Assembly (NCBI GenBank): GCA_029721435.1
Contig: CM056574.1
Location: 558,001-622,000, forward strand
Source: Gymnothorax reevesii
Lineage: Eukaryota > Chordata > Actinopteri > Anguilliformes > Muraenidae
Length of the DNA stretch: 64,000 nt
Direction: 5' to 3'
Numbering within the stretch: the stretch's first letter is position 1; each line of letters opens with the position of its first letter. Both the position numbers and the translations under genes were made by a program. The notes under the pieces were generated by a model, which ran no database searches, had not been told where the DNA came from, and saw only the letters and a program-made list of their open reading frames with translations. Positions 30,855 to 41,520 of the stretch are shown in pieces.

Positions 30855-31611
30855 GGAGCGCCGAGAGCAGGAGCTGCATGATGCATACCGCACTGCCCCC
30901 ACACCAGAAGCAGCAGCAGCAGTGCTGCATCGCTACTCTCTGCGCTTCACCCTCAGCGAGGCTGCCCTGGAGCGACTGCAGCTGCCCAAAAACGCCAACC
31001 TGCCCAAACACTCGGACCCTGGCCCCTCCCTCTCCTCTGGCCCTGCCCTCACACAGACCACGCCCCAATCTCTAACTGCAGTGGACACAGCAATTGTGGC
31101 CCCTGATCAGAAAACATCACCTCCCCACACTGCAGCGCCCCCTAACAGTGCATCACCTCCCCGCTCTGCAGAGCCCCCTAACGCTGCATCATCTCCCTAC
31201 ATTGCAGCGCCCCCTCATAGTGCATCACCTCCCTACACTGCAGCGCCCCCTAACGCTGCATCACCTCCCTACATTGCAGCGCCCCCTCATAGTGCATCAC
31301 CTCCCTACACTGCAGCGCCCCCTAACAGTGCATCTCCTCCCCGCACTGCAGCGCCCCCTAACACTGCATCACCTCCCCGCACTGCAGCGCCCCCTAACAC
31401 TGCATCACCTCCCCGCACTGCAGCGCCCCCTAACACTGCATCACCTCCCCGCACTGCAGCACCCCTAAACGCTGCAGTGATCCCAAACAATACATCACCC
31501 CCAAACACTGCTCACCCCACCCATGCCATCCCCAGCAAGCCTGTTCCCTTCCTGAGTCCAAAGCCTTACAGCCAACCCTGCGGCTCGCACACTAGCCTCA
31601 GATCAGTAAAG
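30855..31611 (+). CDS. limch1: limch1 exon 3 in window: helical block plus Pro/Ala repeats
   Basis: Acceptor TGCACAG, donor AAG|GTAATG. The first base completes the Lys codon from exon 2, giving EKERREQELHDAYRTAPTPE, then HRYSLRFTLSEAALERLQLPK, both conserved in LIMCH1. A Ser/Pro/Thr-rich segment follows with about ten 12-residue repeats (PRTAAPPNTASP type) at 31123-31482. The exon closes with VPFLSPKPYSQP and LRSVK, the family's SPKPYSQP motif. The 757-base length and open frame fit; the repeat block is unusually long for this otherwise conserved exon and is probably variable in copy number. Confidence 0.93.
31123..31482 (+). repeat. 36-bp coding minisatellite in limch1 exon 3
   Basis: About ten 36-base units in frame, each with ACTGCAGCGCCCCCTAAC. 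Two unit types, one with CCTCATAGT and one with CCTAACGCT, alternate in the middle, giving a 72-base higher-order period. The last units are nearly identical, which suggests recent expansion. Confidence 0.92.
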
Positions 31612-31659
31612 GTAATGTTGCAGACTGTGCCAATGGGATGACTGTATATGATGGATAAT

Positions 31660-32335
31660 GGTTTAAAGGAGAATTCCGGTGTGAAATTGACTTGGGGTGT
31701 ATTGAAACATGATAACAGGGGCTAACTTTTGTCGAATACCCCACCTCCGTACGCACGCAACATTTGGAAATATATGGCTTTTTAGCCGAAGCTCCCAACA
31801 AGCTTACAATGGTAGTGAATCGGGCATAACGTTGCCATGCAAAGAAATCGCTATTTTTTTCATCTTTAACAATGCTCAAAGTAGCTCCACACTTTATCGT
31901 TAGAATTCCGGGGGCCCTGACATTTAAAACGAGGCACTGAGAACTTTGAAAGTGCAGGAGTAGTTTTATAAAAACACTGTTTATGCAAACTGTACCTTGA
32001 GATAGTTTCCAGTCGCCTCCATCTTAAAAGTCACGGTAAGTCGATTGACGAGCACGAACGAATAGGAAGGATGGGGGAACAGATTGCAATCTATTCGTTC
32101 GTGCTCGTCAATAAATTTAACGTGAATATCAAGATGGAGGGGACTGGAAACTACCTAAGGTACGGTTTGCATAAACAGTCGTTCAAACAGTCGTCGTGGA
32201 TCGTTCAAAAGAAACAAAAGGAAAGTTTTCAGTGGCCTTTATGGTGATTGAGATGCTGTTGCATGACCTTAAACAGACAGTTCATGCTCAAAAACCCTCC
32301 AATGTCACAGAATACTAAGTAAAAACATTTATGTT
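31660..32335. mobile_element. Probable non-autonomous DNA transposon in intron 3
   Basis: Starts TTAAAGGAGAATTCCGGTG. It contains a long imperfect hairpin: 31970-32075 pairs with 32090-32195 (ends ACTGTTTATGCAAAC, tips GACGAGCACGAACGAATAG). The other terminus was not found, so the extent and class are uncertain. Confidence 0.45.
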
Positions 32336-32340
32336 TATAA

Positions 32341-32580
32341 GTTGACTGGTAAGTGTGGGTGAATGTTTATATATTTATAGGCTGACGGGTGGGTGTGGGT
32401 GTATGTTTATATATTTATAGGCTAACGGGTGGGTGTGGGTGAATGTTTATACATTTATGAGCTGACGGGTGGGTGTGGGTGTATGCTTATACATTTATAG
32501 GCTGACGGATGGGTGTGGGTGTATGTTTATATATTTATAGGCTGACTGGTGGGTTTGGGTGTATGTTTATATATTTGTAG
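32341..32580 (+). repeat. 40-bp minisatellite carrying the exon 4 acceptor
   Basis: Six units of exactly 40 bases start at 32341, 32381, 32421, 32461, 32501 and 32541. Each begins GCTGACGGGTGGG or similar, and most end ATTTATAG. Exon 4 begins at 32581 with GCTGATGGGT, so the exon start is the next unit in phase. Acceptor-like TATAG occurs at 32380, 32420, 32500 and 32540; the copy at 32460 is mutated. Confidence 0.93.
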
Positions 32581-32803
32581 GCTGATGGGTTGCTGCGTGT
32601 GAGTTATGAGCCCAGTGAAGTCTGTGACAGCGGGCAGCTCAGTGTGTCGGCTCGGACGGTGGGACTTCCGAATCCGCCTCCCCGGAGCAAAGACGTGCTT
32701 CCCTGCCCACCTGATCAGGAGGCCACGCACACTTTCCTAAACTTTCCACCGCGAGTTAGGATAGCGGAGCCCAACGATCACACCCCAATCACACCTGTCC
32801 CAG
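32581..32803 (+). CDS. limch1: limch1 exon 4 in window
   Basis: Acceptor ATTTGTAG, donor CAG|GTAACT. Reads SVK-ADGLLRVSYEPSE after exon 3, matching the family's VDG-KV segment, then a variable linker and DQEATHTFLNFPPRVRIAEP, which parallels the EATLTF segment of LIMCH1. The 223 bases end one base into a codon. Both ends of this exon belong to flanking minisatellites. Confidence 0.88.
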
Positions 32804-33012
32804 GTAACTGCCGAAAGACCAAATCAGCCTGATATCTGCCCCACATAACTGCCCAAAGACCAAAGCACCCTCATACCTGCCCCACATAACTGCCCAAAGA
32901 TCACACCACCCTCATATCTGCCCAAAGATCACACCACCCTCATGCCTGCCCCACATTACTGCCCAAAGATCACACCACCCTCATGCCTGCCCCACATAAC
33001 TGCCCAAAGATC
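32780..33012 (+). repeat. 41-bp minisatellite derived from the exon 4 donor
   Basis: Units of 41 bases contain ACACCACCCTCAT, CCTGCCCCA and TAACTGCCCAAAGATC; one copy is shortened. The exon 4 end itself aligns as the first unit without gaps (31 of 41 bases equal). The donor GT is replaced by AT in the copies, so the duplicates are not usable donors. Confidence 0.88.
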
Positions 33013-33039
33013 ACACAGCTCTCTCTTTTGGTTATAGAA

Positions 33040-33190
33040 CATGTGAGTAAGATGTTGCACTGTGCTGAAAGTATGTAGCATCGTGCTGATAGGAAGTGCC
33101 ATTGTGCCAATATGACGTAGCATTCAGCTGATAGGATAGCATTGGGCTGAAGATGTAATACTGTGCTAATGTTATGTAACATTCTTCCAG
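33040..33190 (+). repeat. About 22-bp degenerate minisatellite
   Basis: Six or so copies of ATGTAGCATTGTGCTGATAG with small insertions and losses. Confidence 0.7.
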
Positions 33191-33927
33191 TAGGTTGCAG
33201 ATGAAATGGAACAACAAATAGCTCAAAAAATTACTCTTGATATGATTTTTAAAAAAAAAACAAAACTATGACTTCATATTCACATTATACCTATTTGCAT
33301 GAATGGAAAGGCAGTGAAAATAATTAGGAAAATATTTTTCTGTCATAAACATAACTACATATATCCTGCGCTATGGGTCTGATGCAAAAAGACAGCCATT
33401 TTTAGGAGCCAACAACTTCCTAAGAATTCTGCTTACTTTAAAGTCTAATGCCAACAGCTTGATATCTACATAATGTAGGAGGCCTGGCTGAATGGCAATT
33501 TTGAAAATATTTTTATTTTGATTTTTATATGGAAAAGAGCAGCGTTATGGATCTTACTCCATAGTGTTATCGCTTGTGTCACTTTTTCAGTTAAAACACT
33601 CCTCCAATGCTGTGGTGGTTATATGCAATTTTGTTAATTAAGTGGTCCACTGAAATTTCTATTCCAAAGTAAAAAACCAAAGAAAGTAAGTGACCTTAAT
33701 TTACCACCTGCAAGTGGAAATTACCATGGAATTGCCATGTCGTTTCTTCCAACTCCATTCTAACTGTGATTGACTTTCTCTTTCGTCAGAATTTAACCTC
33801 ATATAAATAGTTTTGCTTTGGTGTATTTGTATGGAGAGGGCTGTTGTGTGATGTTTATATGAGGCTCAGGGCAAATTAACACTGGTTAGGGTTAGGTTTA
33901 ACACTGGTTCTCTTGTGTATTTTTCAG
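33191..33927. other. Intron 4 remainder, no recognised feature
   Basis: AT-rich intronic sequence. A short GGTTAGGGTTAGG patch lies at 33882-33896. Nothing else can be supported. Confidence 0.3.
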
Positions 33928-33953
33928 AGGCCTTGGGCAGAGGCAACATGCCT
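33928..33953 (+). CDS. limch1: limch1 26-nt microexon
   Basis: Acceptor GTATTTTTCAG, donor CCT|GTAAGT, both strong. The 26 bases convert the one-base phase of exon 4 into phase zero, exactly what exon 6 needs, and encode EALGRGNMP across the joint. It is followed by [13 protein letters not shown], parallel to the residues preceding WAWDPEEER in LIMCH1. Without it exons 4 and 6 would be out of frame. Confidence 0.82.
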
Positions 33954-34009
33954 GTAAGTATGTGATTGAAGCATTTTTCCTGCTGTATCCATGGGTTTTA
34001 TGTAGTCTG

Positions 34010-34032
34010 CTGTGTGTGTCTGTGTCTGTGTC

Positions 34033-34081
<49 letters not shown>

Positions 34082-34153
34082 GTGTCTGTGTATGTGTCTG
34101 TGTCTGTGTCTGTGTCTGTGTCTGTGTATGTGTATGTGTATGTGTATGTGTTT
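34010..34153 (+). repeat. (TGTGTA/TGTGTC)n microsatellite
   Basis: Continuous TG-rich hexamers begin 56 bases after the microexon donor. Long frames on both strands come from the repeat. Confidence 0.95.
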
Positions 34154-34162
34154 GGGCGTATA

Positions 34163-34667
34163 CACTGGTGAGCCAAGACATTAAAACCACTCACTGATGC
34201 AGCAAATAAACAGAGGATCTCTGAGTGAACCTGAGATATCAAATTTATGAAATGAGAGTAGCAATTTTTGAAGGTGAGAAATAAGCGTGTGTAATATCAG
34301 ACATAGATCTCATAGCTGTATTTGACCAATTTCTAATTATTTATGGGATAATGTAGACGGCACATGTTTAGGTCTGTAGACAGATCTTAGATAGTAAGCG
34401 AACACTCAGTTTTTGTAATCAGTGTGTTAGATGTGGGAGAAATGAGGAAGTGAATGACACTGACAAGGGCAAAGTCATGATGGCATGATCAGTGGGTTTG
34501 AGCATATCTGAAGTGGCGAGACTTCTGGGGTGCTGCCCCCTAATGACAGCGGACCAGTGAGGTACAAAGCTTGAACCATCGACCGAGTTTTGGACGCCTG
34601 AGGCTCATTGATGCACGAGGGCTATGGAGGCCGTCCCGTCTGCTCCAAACTGACAGAAGGGTGACTG
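34163..34667 (+). mobile_element. Tc1/mariner-like element, 5' fragment
   Basis: Starts CACTGGTGAGCCAAGACATT directly after a TA, and contains ATGATGGCATGATCAGTGG and GGCTCATTGATGCACGAGG, as in a widespread fish DNA transposon. It is cut off at 34667 by an L2 LINE 3' end, and its transposase frame is not intact. Confidence 0.55.
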
Positions 34668-34748
34668 TAAGTTAGTAAGTAAGTTAAAGTTTATTTGATA
34701 TCGCACCTCTTATAGACAGAGTCACAAAGTGCTTTACAGAAAATAAAG

Positions 34749-36104
34749 TCAACAAAACATTTGAATCAAAACTAAGGAAAACCACAAGGCTAAACCCCCC
34801 TCCCCCCACCCCCGAAGGAGTCCACAGAGTTCGCATTTCTTAAATCTTGAGGAAGGGCGTTCCATAAGCTTAGGAGCCATTGTTTCAAAAGCGCGGTCAC
34901 CCTTTGTTTTAAGTCTCGTGCCGGGGACAAACAATGAGCCCTGATCAGAGGACCGCAGAGCCCTACTGGGTACATATTGGTGGAGCAAGTCACAGATATA
35001 AGCAGGCGCCTGACCACGTAGAGCTCTATGAGTAATAACCAGAACTTTGAATTGAATCCTGGAGATGAGCGGAAGCCAGTGCAGAGAGGCTAAAATAGGA
35101 GCGATATGACATTGTCTCCTGGACCTGGTCAAGAGCCTGGCGGCAGTATTTTGAACTAATTGTATATGATTTAGAGATGATTTGCTGATACAGGTGAAGA
35201 GTGCCTTACAATAGTCCAGGCGCGATGACACAAAGGCATGGATGATCATTTCAAGCTCGGCATATGAAACAATAGATCTGAGTTTTGTGATGTTCCTCAG
35301 GTGGAAGAAACATGTACGGGACAGGGATATATGTGGTTGTTAAGGTGCATCTCCTGATCAAAAATAACACCAAGATTTCTCAAGCTAGAGCGCACATAGG
35401 GCTTTGGGGAACCCGTACAGTTAGACACCACTGAAACAGTGTGATCACTGCCCATGATGAGAACCTCCGTTCTGTCGACATTAAGCTGGAGGTAATGATT
35501 GGCCATCCAACTGCTAATCGCAAACAAACAATCATGTGAGATGGTGAGTTTAAGCCCTGTCAGATTTAGAAGAAATGTACAGCTGAATATCGTCAGTATA
35601 GCAATGATATGAGACATCGTTAAATTTATCGATATTTGCTCTGAGAGGAAGCATGTATAGGGCAAACTAAATTGGACCCAGGACAGAGCCCTGAGGTACC
35701 CCACAGGATAAGACAGCGGACTCAGACGTATGAGGGCCAACAGCAACCGCAAAATATCTGTCTGAGAGATTGGAAATAAACAAGTCAAGAGCGCTCCCAG
35801 AAACACCAACCAAATCTCTGGGCCTGTCTATCAAAATTCAGTGATCACTGATATCAAATGCTGCAGTAAGATCAAGTAGCACCTGGACAGTGCATTCACT
35901 AGCATCAGAGGACATCATAATGTTATATGAGACTCTGAGAATAGCTGTCTCAGTAGATTGTTTCTGACGAACACCAGAATGAAACTTATCCTATATGTCA
36001 TGGTTATTTAAGGCTATAGTAAGCTGATTTGCAACCACCTTTTCTAAGATTTTAGAAATGAAAGGCAACTTGGTAATAGGCCTGTAATGTTTGAAAAGTG
36101 AAGG
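34749..36104 (-). pseudogene. L2 ORF2, C-terminal and palm parts
   Basis: Frames at 35991-36104, 35297-35809 and 34749-35249 carry successive parts of one reverse transcriptase. The YADD-type active-site region is not intact in any single frame. Confidence 0.75.
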
Positions 36105-36112
36105 GTCAAGGT

Positions 36113-39100
36113 TAGGGGTGCTACTATTATTAATCGCAGTTATTCTAAAGCGTACTAACACCACCTGCTGCCATGGGGCAAACATCTCTGTGATCCAAGC
36201 TTTCCCTTTTCTATTAACCCCCCGTGATGTCCTGAACAAAAGTGCCAAACATCATTAGGGCATGGGAAATGCTTCCCGGAAAAACAGCTTGACTAACATC
36301 AATATTTTTCGGCTCGGTCTTGAAAGGAGCCAAGCAAATGAACAGAATCGTCTCCTATTAACCAATTGGGCAGCGCTAAGAAAAGTAACCTGTTCCTGTT
36401 TACTTAGCTTGATTAGCAATCTAATGTGGATTCGTTTACTCTTTAAGTTTAATTATTTTATTTTTATTAGACCTTTATTTAACCAGGTGACCTCATTTGA
36501 GATAAAAAATCTCTTTTACAAAAGCGACCTGGCCAAGAGGCAGCAAATTTACACAATGACAATCATTCATACAGTATCAAACAGACAAGAAGTAAAATCA
36601 AATCAAATTTAAAAGAAGTGACAAACTCCAATGCTTTGAAGTTCCTTATCCTTGAGAATTTTAACAAAGCTGTCAAACGGGATCAGTTCAGGCAATTTCA
36701 AGGCCATCTGCAAGGAATTCCTTGAAAAGGGAGCAGCATAGTGAAATGCCCTTCTCCCCATTTCCATGAACACTTGGGGGACAGTGAGTATAAAGAAGTC
36801 TGACGATCTTAAGCTATAGTGGCCTTGGTTCCTAATTAAGTAATTGCCTAGATAGGACGGGACCATACCAGAGAGAGAGCTTTGTAAATGAAAGTCATCC
36901 AATGTGTGTATCTCCTGTTAGACAAGGATGACCATTCTGATTTTTGGTACAAAGTGCAATGATGGGTCAGATTAGTACAACCAGTGACAAACCGCAATGC
37001 ATAGTGGTACGCAGTATCCAGGGAGTGTAAACAGGTAGCTGAAGCATGCATATATAATATGTCACCATAATCAAGCAGTGGGAGAAAAGTTGCAGATACA
37101 AGATATTTCCTTGCTCTATGGGAAAAACAAGATCTGTTCCTAAAATAAAAGCCCATTTATCTTTAATTTAGAGATCAGACTTGATATTTGGGATTTAAAA
37201 GAGGGGTGTAAATCAATATTGAAGCCCAAATACCTATAAGACGAAACCAGCTCAATAGCTGTTCCCTGGCAACTTAAGACAGGGAGATTTTGTGATGGGA
37301 CAGTAGCTCTGGAGAATATCATAGCCTTTGTCTTATTTACGTGTAACATCAGCTTTAACCTCTGCAGACGTGACTGAACCACGTCAAAAACAGACTGTAA
37401 AAGGACAAAGGCTTGCACAGCACATGGTGCAAAACAATAAATGATCATATCATCCGCATAAAAATGATACAAGGTGTCAGAGAGGTCATTACAAAGATCA
37501 TTAATGTAGATGGAAAATAAAATAGGTCCCAACACCGAACCTTGGGGACCCTTTGAAACCGTCAAGAATTTCGATGAGGACCCAGCCATGTGAACACACT
37601 GTGAACGATCCAGTAGATAGTTTTTGAACCAGGAAACTGAATGCTCTGATAAGCCGATTTTGTGTTATGTGTCAACCAGGATAGTGTGATCTACCATATC
37701 ACATGCCTTTGATAAATCTAAAAATATGGCTACACGCAATTTCTTTAGGTCAAGCGCTTCCATAATGTCATTCAAGACCTTAAGAGCTGCTGAAACAGTG
37801 CTGTGCTTTTTTCTAAAGCCAGATTGATGTCCCGAGAGAATGTCATTCCTCTCAAGGAAATCTTTTAATTGATCGCTAACAAGCCTTTTGAAAACCTTTG
37901 CCAAAATGCATACCTTCGAGATCGGCCTATAGTTGTTCACTTTCGAGGGATCCCCTCCTTTTAACAAGGGTAAGACAAAGGCAGATTACTGTTAATGAAT
38001 AGAGCTGTTCATTAAGACCACATGTTTGATTGCTGCATTTTGAAATTTAAACGGCACAGATTTACATTGCCACGCCATTTTGTGCGACTGTGATAATTCA
38101 TATCTCACATTCACGTTTCATCCACTTTTCAGAATTTTTTCCAGCTTGTGTATTTTTTAGATTCTTACAATGCAGGGCGACCTGATAATAAATCTATTTT
38201 TATTTTATCATTGTAGATCTCCTAAAAATACAACAACGAGAGATGAAATGCTGAGTTGGGATGTGGCGATATTTATGACATTTGGTGATGAGACCACTTG
38301 CCTTCATGGGGTGTGTAGGCAGTCGCACATAATTTCTTGAAGCATACACACCTGAAGCGGCTTAAAATATTTAAAATGCTGCCGGGAAGAAGCCTGATAG
38401 ATTTCGCAAATTGCAGGTGCTCCGCCCTTCCTTAAATCTGCTCCCATGTACTTTGACTTAAATAACAATCAAGAAATTTCAGTCGCCTATAATGATTAAG
38501 ATGTGATGGTGAAAAGCAGACAAACCTAACTGGGCTACTGCGTTAGATTGAAAGATTGCGAATAATTTGAATAATAAGAAAAAAATCTTCCTCTGATTTA
38601 CATCTCTCATTGTAGCATTTTAGAACATTATTCAAGATTAATTTTGAAGAGATTTGTGATAAGATCGCCCTGGATTTTAAGAGCCTAAAAAATAAACAAG
38701 CTGGAAAAAATTCTGAAAAGCGGATGAAAGGTGAATGTGAGTTATAGATTATCACAGTCGCACGAAATGGCGTGGCAATGCAAATCTGTGTCGTTTAAAT
38801 TTAAATTTCAAAATGCAGCAATCAAACATGTCTTAATAAACAGCTCTACTGATTCAACTTAAAGAGTAAATGAATCCACATTTGATTGCTAATCAAGCAA
38901 AGTAAACTGAAACAGGTTACTATTAGAGTTGCCTAATTGGTTAATAGGAGACAATTCTGTTTTCATTTGCTTGGCTCATTTCAGGACGTAGCCGAAAAAT
39001 ACTGATGACAATAAAGTTTTTTCCGAAAGCATTCCCCATGACCTAATGATGTTTGGCACTTTCGTTCAGGACATCACGGGGATAATAGAAAAGGGAAAGC

Positions 39101-39188
39101 TCGGATCACAGAGATGTTCTCCTCATGGCAGCAGGTGGTGCTGCTACGCTTTAGAATAACTGTGATTAATAATACCTAGTCACCCCTA
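36113..39188. mobile_element. hAT-like long-arm foldback element, split by a LINE
   Basis: Begins TAGGGGTG and ends CACCCCTA. It is flanked by the perfect 8-bp duplication GTCAAGGT at 36105-36112 and 39189-39196. The left arm (36113-36452 and 37991-38215) pairs with the right arm (38640-39188) over about 550 bases with an unpaired centre of about 425 bases. Shared landmarks are CACCACCTGCTGCCATG, AAGTGCCAAACATCATTAGG and AGCCAAGCAAATGAA. No transposase was recognised. The Rex1-like LINE at 36453-37990 inserted later into the left arm. Confidence 0.88.
36453..37990 (-). mobile_element. Rex1-like LINE fragment
   Basis: Minus-strand reverse transcriptase in four broken frames: YRPISKVCILAKVFKRLV and VAIFLDLSKACDMVDHTIL; GSVLGPILFSIYINDL and YHFYADDMIIYC; FLPLLDYGDILYMHA and THHCTLYQKSEWSSLSNRR; SSDFFILTVPQVFMEMGRR. 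The 3' end (AGACCTTTATTTAACCAGG region, then TTTAT repeats) lies at 36453-36500. A possible duplication TTAAT flanks it. The 5' part, including the endonuclease, is missing. Confidence 0.82.
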
Positions 39189-39560
39189 GTCAAGGTTTGG
39201 TTTTTTAAGCAGGGGGTGAACGAGTGCCTGTTTAGAATAAAAGGGAACATAACCAGTTTCCAGTGATCTGTTTATAATAGATACCAGACATGGGGCCAGA
39301 GAACTCAACACATGTTTTCTAAAGGATGTTGGTCGGATGCCTAGGGGACAAGAAGAAGTTTTCATGGAGCTCACAAGGTCAGTTAGGTCTTGCAAGGAGA
39401 CAGAAGAAAATTTGCTCAAAATTGGCGGTGGGGAGGGGCAGATGGGAACAGCGCAGTCCTGATGGATTTAGATATTACTTGGGAGGAGCCAATAGATCGA
39501 GGGAGCCGGCAGAGATTCTTGGGGTGCGCTCCACTATGAAATGAGAAGTATGGACAGTGG

Positions 39561-39936
39561 GCCCTGTCAGTGTTAATGGTCTGTATATGGAAAAGGTCTG
39601 GTGAAGGTGGTAATTACAGTTGAAGCCTGTGGGGGGAGTTAACTGGAGAAAACAAAGTTTGACCCCTCTTCTTCGCCTTCTTCCAGCGCTGTTCAGCCGA
39701 TGGCGTGTGGGAAGTAAACAATCGTCAGTCAAATGCAGGCGAAGAGGTCTGGACAACGAACTGCATGTTAGCCGCGAATATTCGGCTACCCAGCCTATTT
39801 GAATGAATTCCGTCTCTCATGAAGAAAGCGGCACAAGTTTGCAGAGAATGTCAATAAGATTTACATAAGGAATGAGTCACAACACACAGCACATCGTACC
39901 CTGCTTGATGTTGCACTTTTTAGCTGGCAGACCAGT
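39561..39936. other. No recognised feature
   Basis: May include further 5' L2 sequence on the minus strand, but no family motif was seen. Confidence 0.3.
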
Positions 39937-40400
39937 CAAGTAGCCCCCTCTAACCCCGGTCTCCCTCTAAAAGTGCCCCCTCTAATCCCGGTCCCCCTCT
40001 AAAAGTGCCCACTCTAACCCCGGTCTCCCTCTAAAAGTGCCCACTCTAACCCCGGTCTCCCTCTAAAAGTGCCCACTCTAACCCCGGTCCCCCTCTAAAA
40101 ATGCCCACTTTAACCCCGGTCTCCCTCTAAAAGTGCCCCCTCTAGCCCCGGTCCCCCTCTAAAAGTGCCCCCTCTAACCCCGGTTCCCCTCTAAAAGTGC
40201 CACCTCTAACCCCGGTCTCCCTCGAAAAATGCCCCCTCTAATCCCAGTCTCCCTCTAAAAATGCCCACTCTAACCCCGGTCCCCCTCTAAAAATGCCCAC
40301 TCTAACCCCGGTCCCCCTCTAAAAGTGCCCTCTCTAACCCCGGTCCCCTTCTAAAAAATGCCCCCTCTAACCCCAGCCCTCTCTAAAAGTGCCCTAAATG
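39937..40400 (+). repeat. About 32-bp minisatellite
   Basis: About 14 units of CTCTAACCCCGGT, CCCCCTCTAAA and AGTGCCCC, with small length changes. Confidence 0.93.
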
Positions 40401-40507
40401 GGCCCATGAGCATCAGAACTGGACCCTGGAGCAGCTGAAGTAGGTCGCCTGGTCCAGTTCATGGGAAGAGAGGGCATCAGAATGCACTGTGGGAAGAAGA
40501 GAAGCTG

Positions 40508-40862
40508 CTGGAGGGAGTGCGATGCTCTGGGAGATGTTCTGCTGGGAAACCCTGGGTCTGGGAGGGAGTGCGATGCTCTGGGAGATGTTCTGCCGGGACA
40601 CCATGGGTCTGGGAGAGAGTGCGATGCTCTGGGAGATGTTCTGCTGGGAAACCCTGGGTCTGGGAGGGAGTGCGATGCTCTGGGAGATGTTCTACTGGGA
40701 AACCCTGGGTCTGGGAGGGAGTGCGATGCTCTGGGAGATGTTCTGCCGGGAAACCCTGGGTCTGGGAGGGAGTGCGATGCTCTGGGAGATGTTCTGCTGG
40801 GAAACCCTGGGTCTGGGAGGGAGTGCGATGCTCTGGGAGATGTTCTACTGGGAAACCCTGAG
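40508..40862 (+). repeat. 51-bp minisatellite
   Basis: Seven units of 51 bases contain GAGTGCGATGCTCTGGGAG and ATGTTCTGCTGGGAAACCC, nearly identical. Because 51 is divisible by three and the unit lacks stops, all three + frames stay open; these are not genes. Confidence 0.95.
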
Positions 40863-40961
40863 ATTAGAAATTCAGTAAGATGAAGCTGTCTGGCAGCGGG
40901 GGGATCTGAACTGTATTAAGCAGTTGGTTTTAGTCTAGTGGCTGATCAGTGTACATGTGCA

Positions 40962-41304
40962 TATGCCTGAGTGTATGTGTGTGTGTGCGCGCACGCGTTT
41001 GTGTGTGTGTAAGTGTGTATGTGTGAGAGTGAGTGTGTGTGAGTGTATGCGCGTGTCTGCACGTGTGTGTGTGTGCGTGTGTGTGTACGTGTGTGTACGT
41101 GTGTGTTTGAGAGTGAGTGTGCATGAGTGCGTCTGTGTGCCTGTGTGTGTGTGTGTGTGAGGGGGCGTGTGTGTGCGTGTTGGTGTGAGTTTGTGTGAGT
41201 GAGTGTGTGTGTGTGTGTGTGTGTGCGTGTGTGTGTGTGTGTGTGTGTGAATAAGTGTGTGTGTGTGTGTGTTGAGTGTGTGAATGTGTGTGTGTGTGTG
41301 GTGA

Positions 41305-41353
<49 letters not shown>

Positions 41354-41480
41354 TGTGTGTGTGTGTGTGTGTGTTGAGTGTGTGAGTGTGTGAGTGAGAG
41401 TGTGTGTGTGTGTGTGTGCGTGTGAGAGTGTGTGAGTGAGTGTGTGTGTGCGGGTTGTGTGAGTGCGTGTGTGTGTGTTT
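40962..41480 (+). repeat. (GT)n-rich microsatellite before exon 6
   Basis: About 500 bases of GT with GAGT and GCGT interruptions end about 40 bases before the exon 6 acceptor. Confidence 0.95.
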
Positions 41481-41520
41481 CTAGCCCATGTACGTGCGTG
41501 TTAATGTGCTTTTTACTCAG

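Larger units (their letters stand above)
34668..39560 (-). mobile_element. L2 LINE, split by a foldback element
   Basis: Minus-strand L2 in two parts, 34668-36104 and 39197 to about 39560. The reading joins across the insertion as KKPNLD-PNLDPSLFKHYRPI, with the repeated residues due to the target duplication. Upstream part: SVSLQDLTDLVSSMKTSSCPL and SLETGYVPFYSKQALVHPLL. Downstream part: reverse transcriptase fragments including QLNVDRTEVLIMG, and the C-terminal SRLDYCKALFTCISKSSLN, LLTRSRRQCHIAPILASLHWLP and RLKTKGDRAFE. The tail is an ACTT-type repeat at 34668-34690. It contains many frame breaks. The 5' limit is not sharp. Confidence 0.85.

Noticed and set aside
31305..31508. Antisense Gly/Ala-rich frame in exon 3
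   Set aside because: Shadow of the coding minisatellite on the opposite strand.
36262..36612. Plus-strand frame of 116 residues
   Set aside because: Lies in the arm of a foldback element and the 3' end of a minus-strand LINE; no domain.
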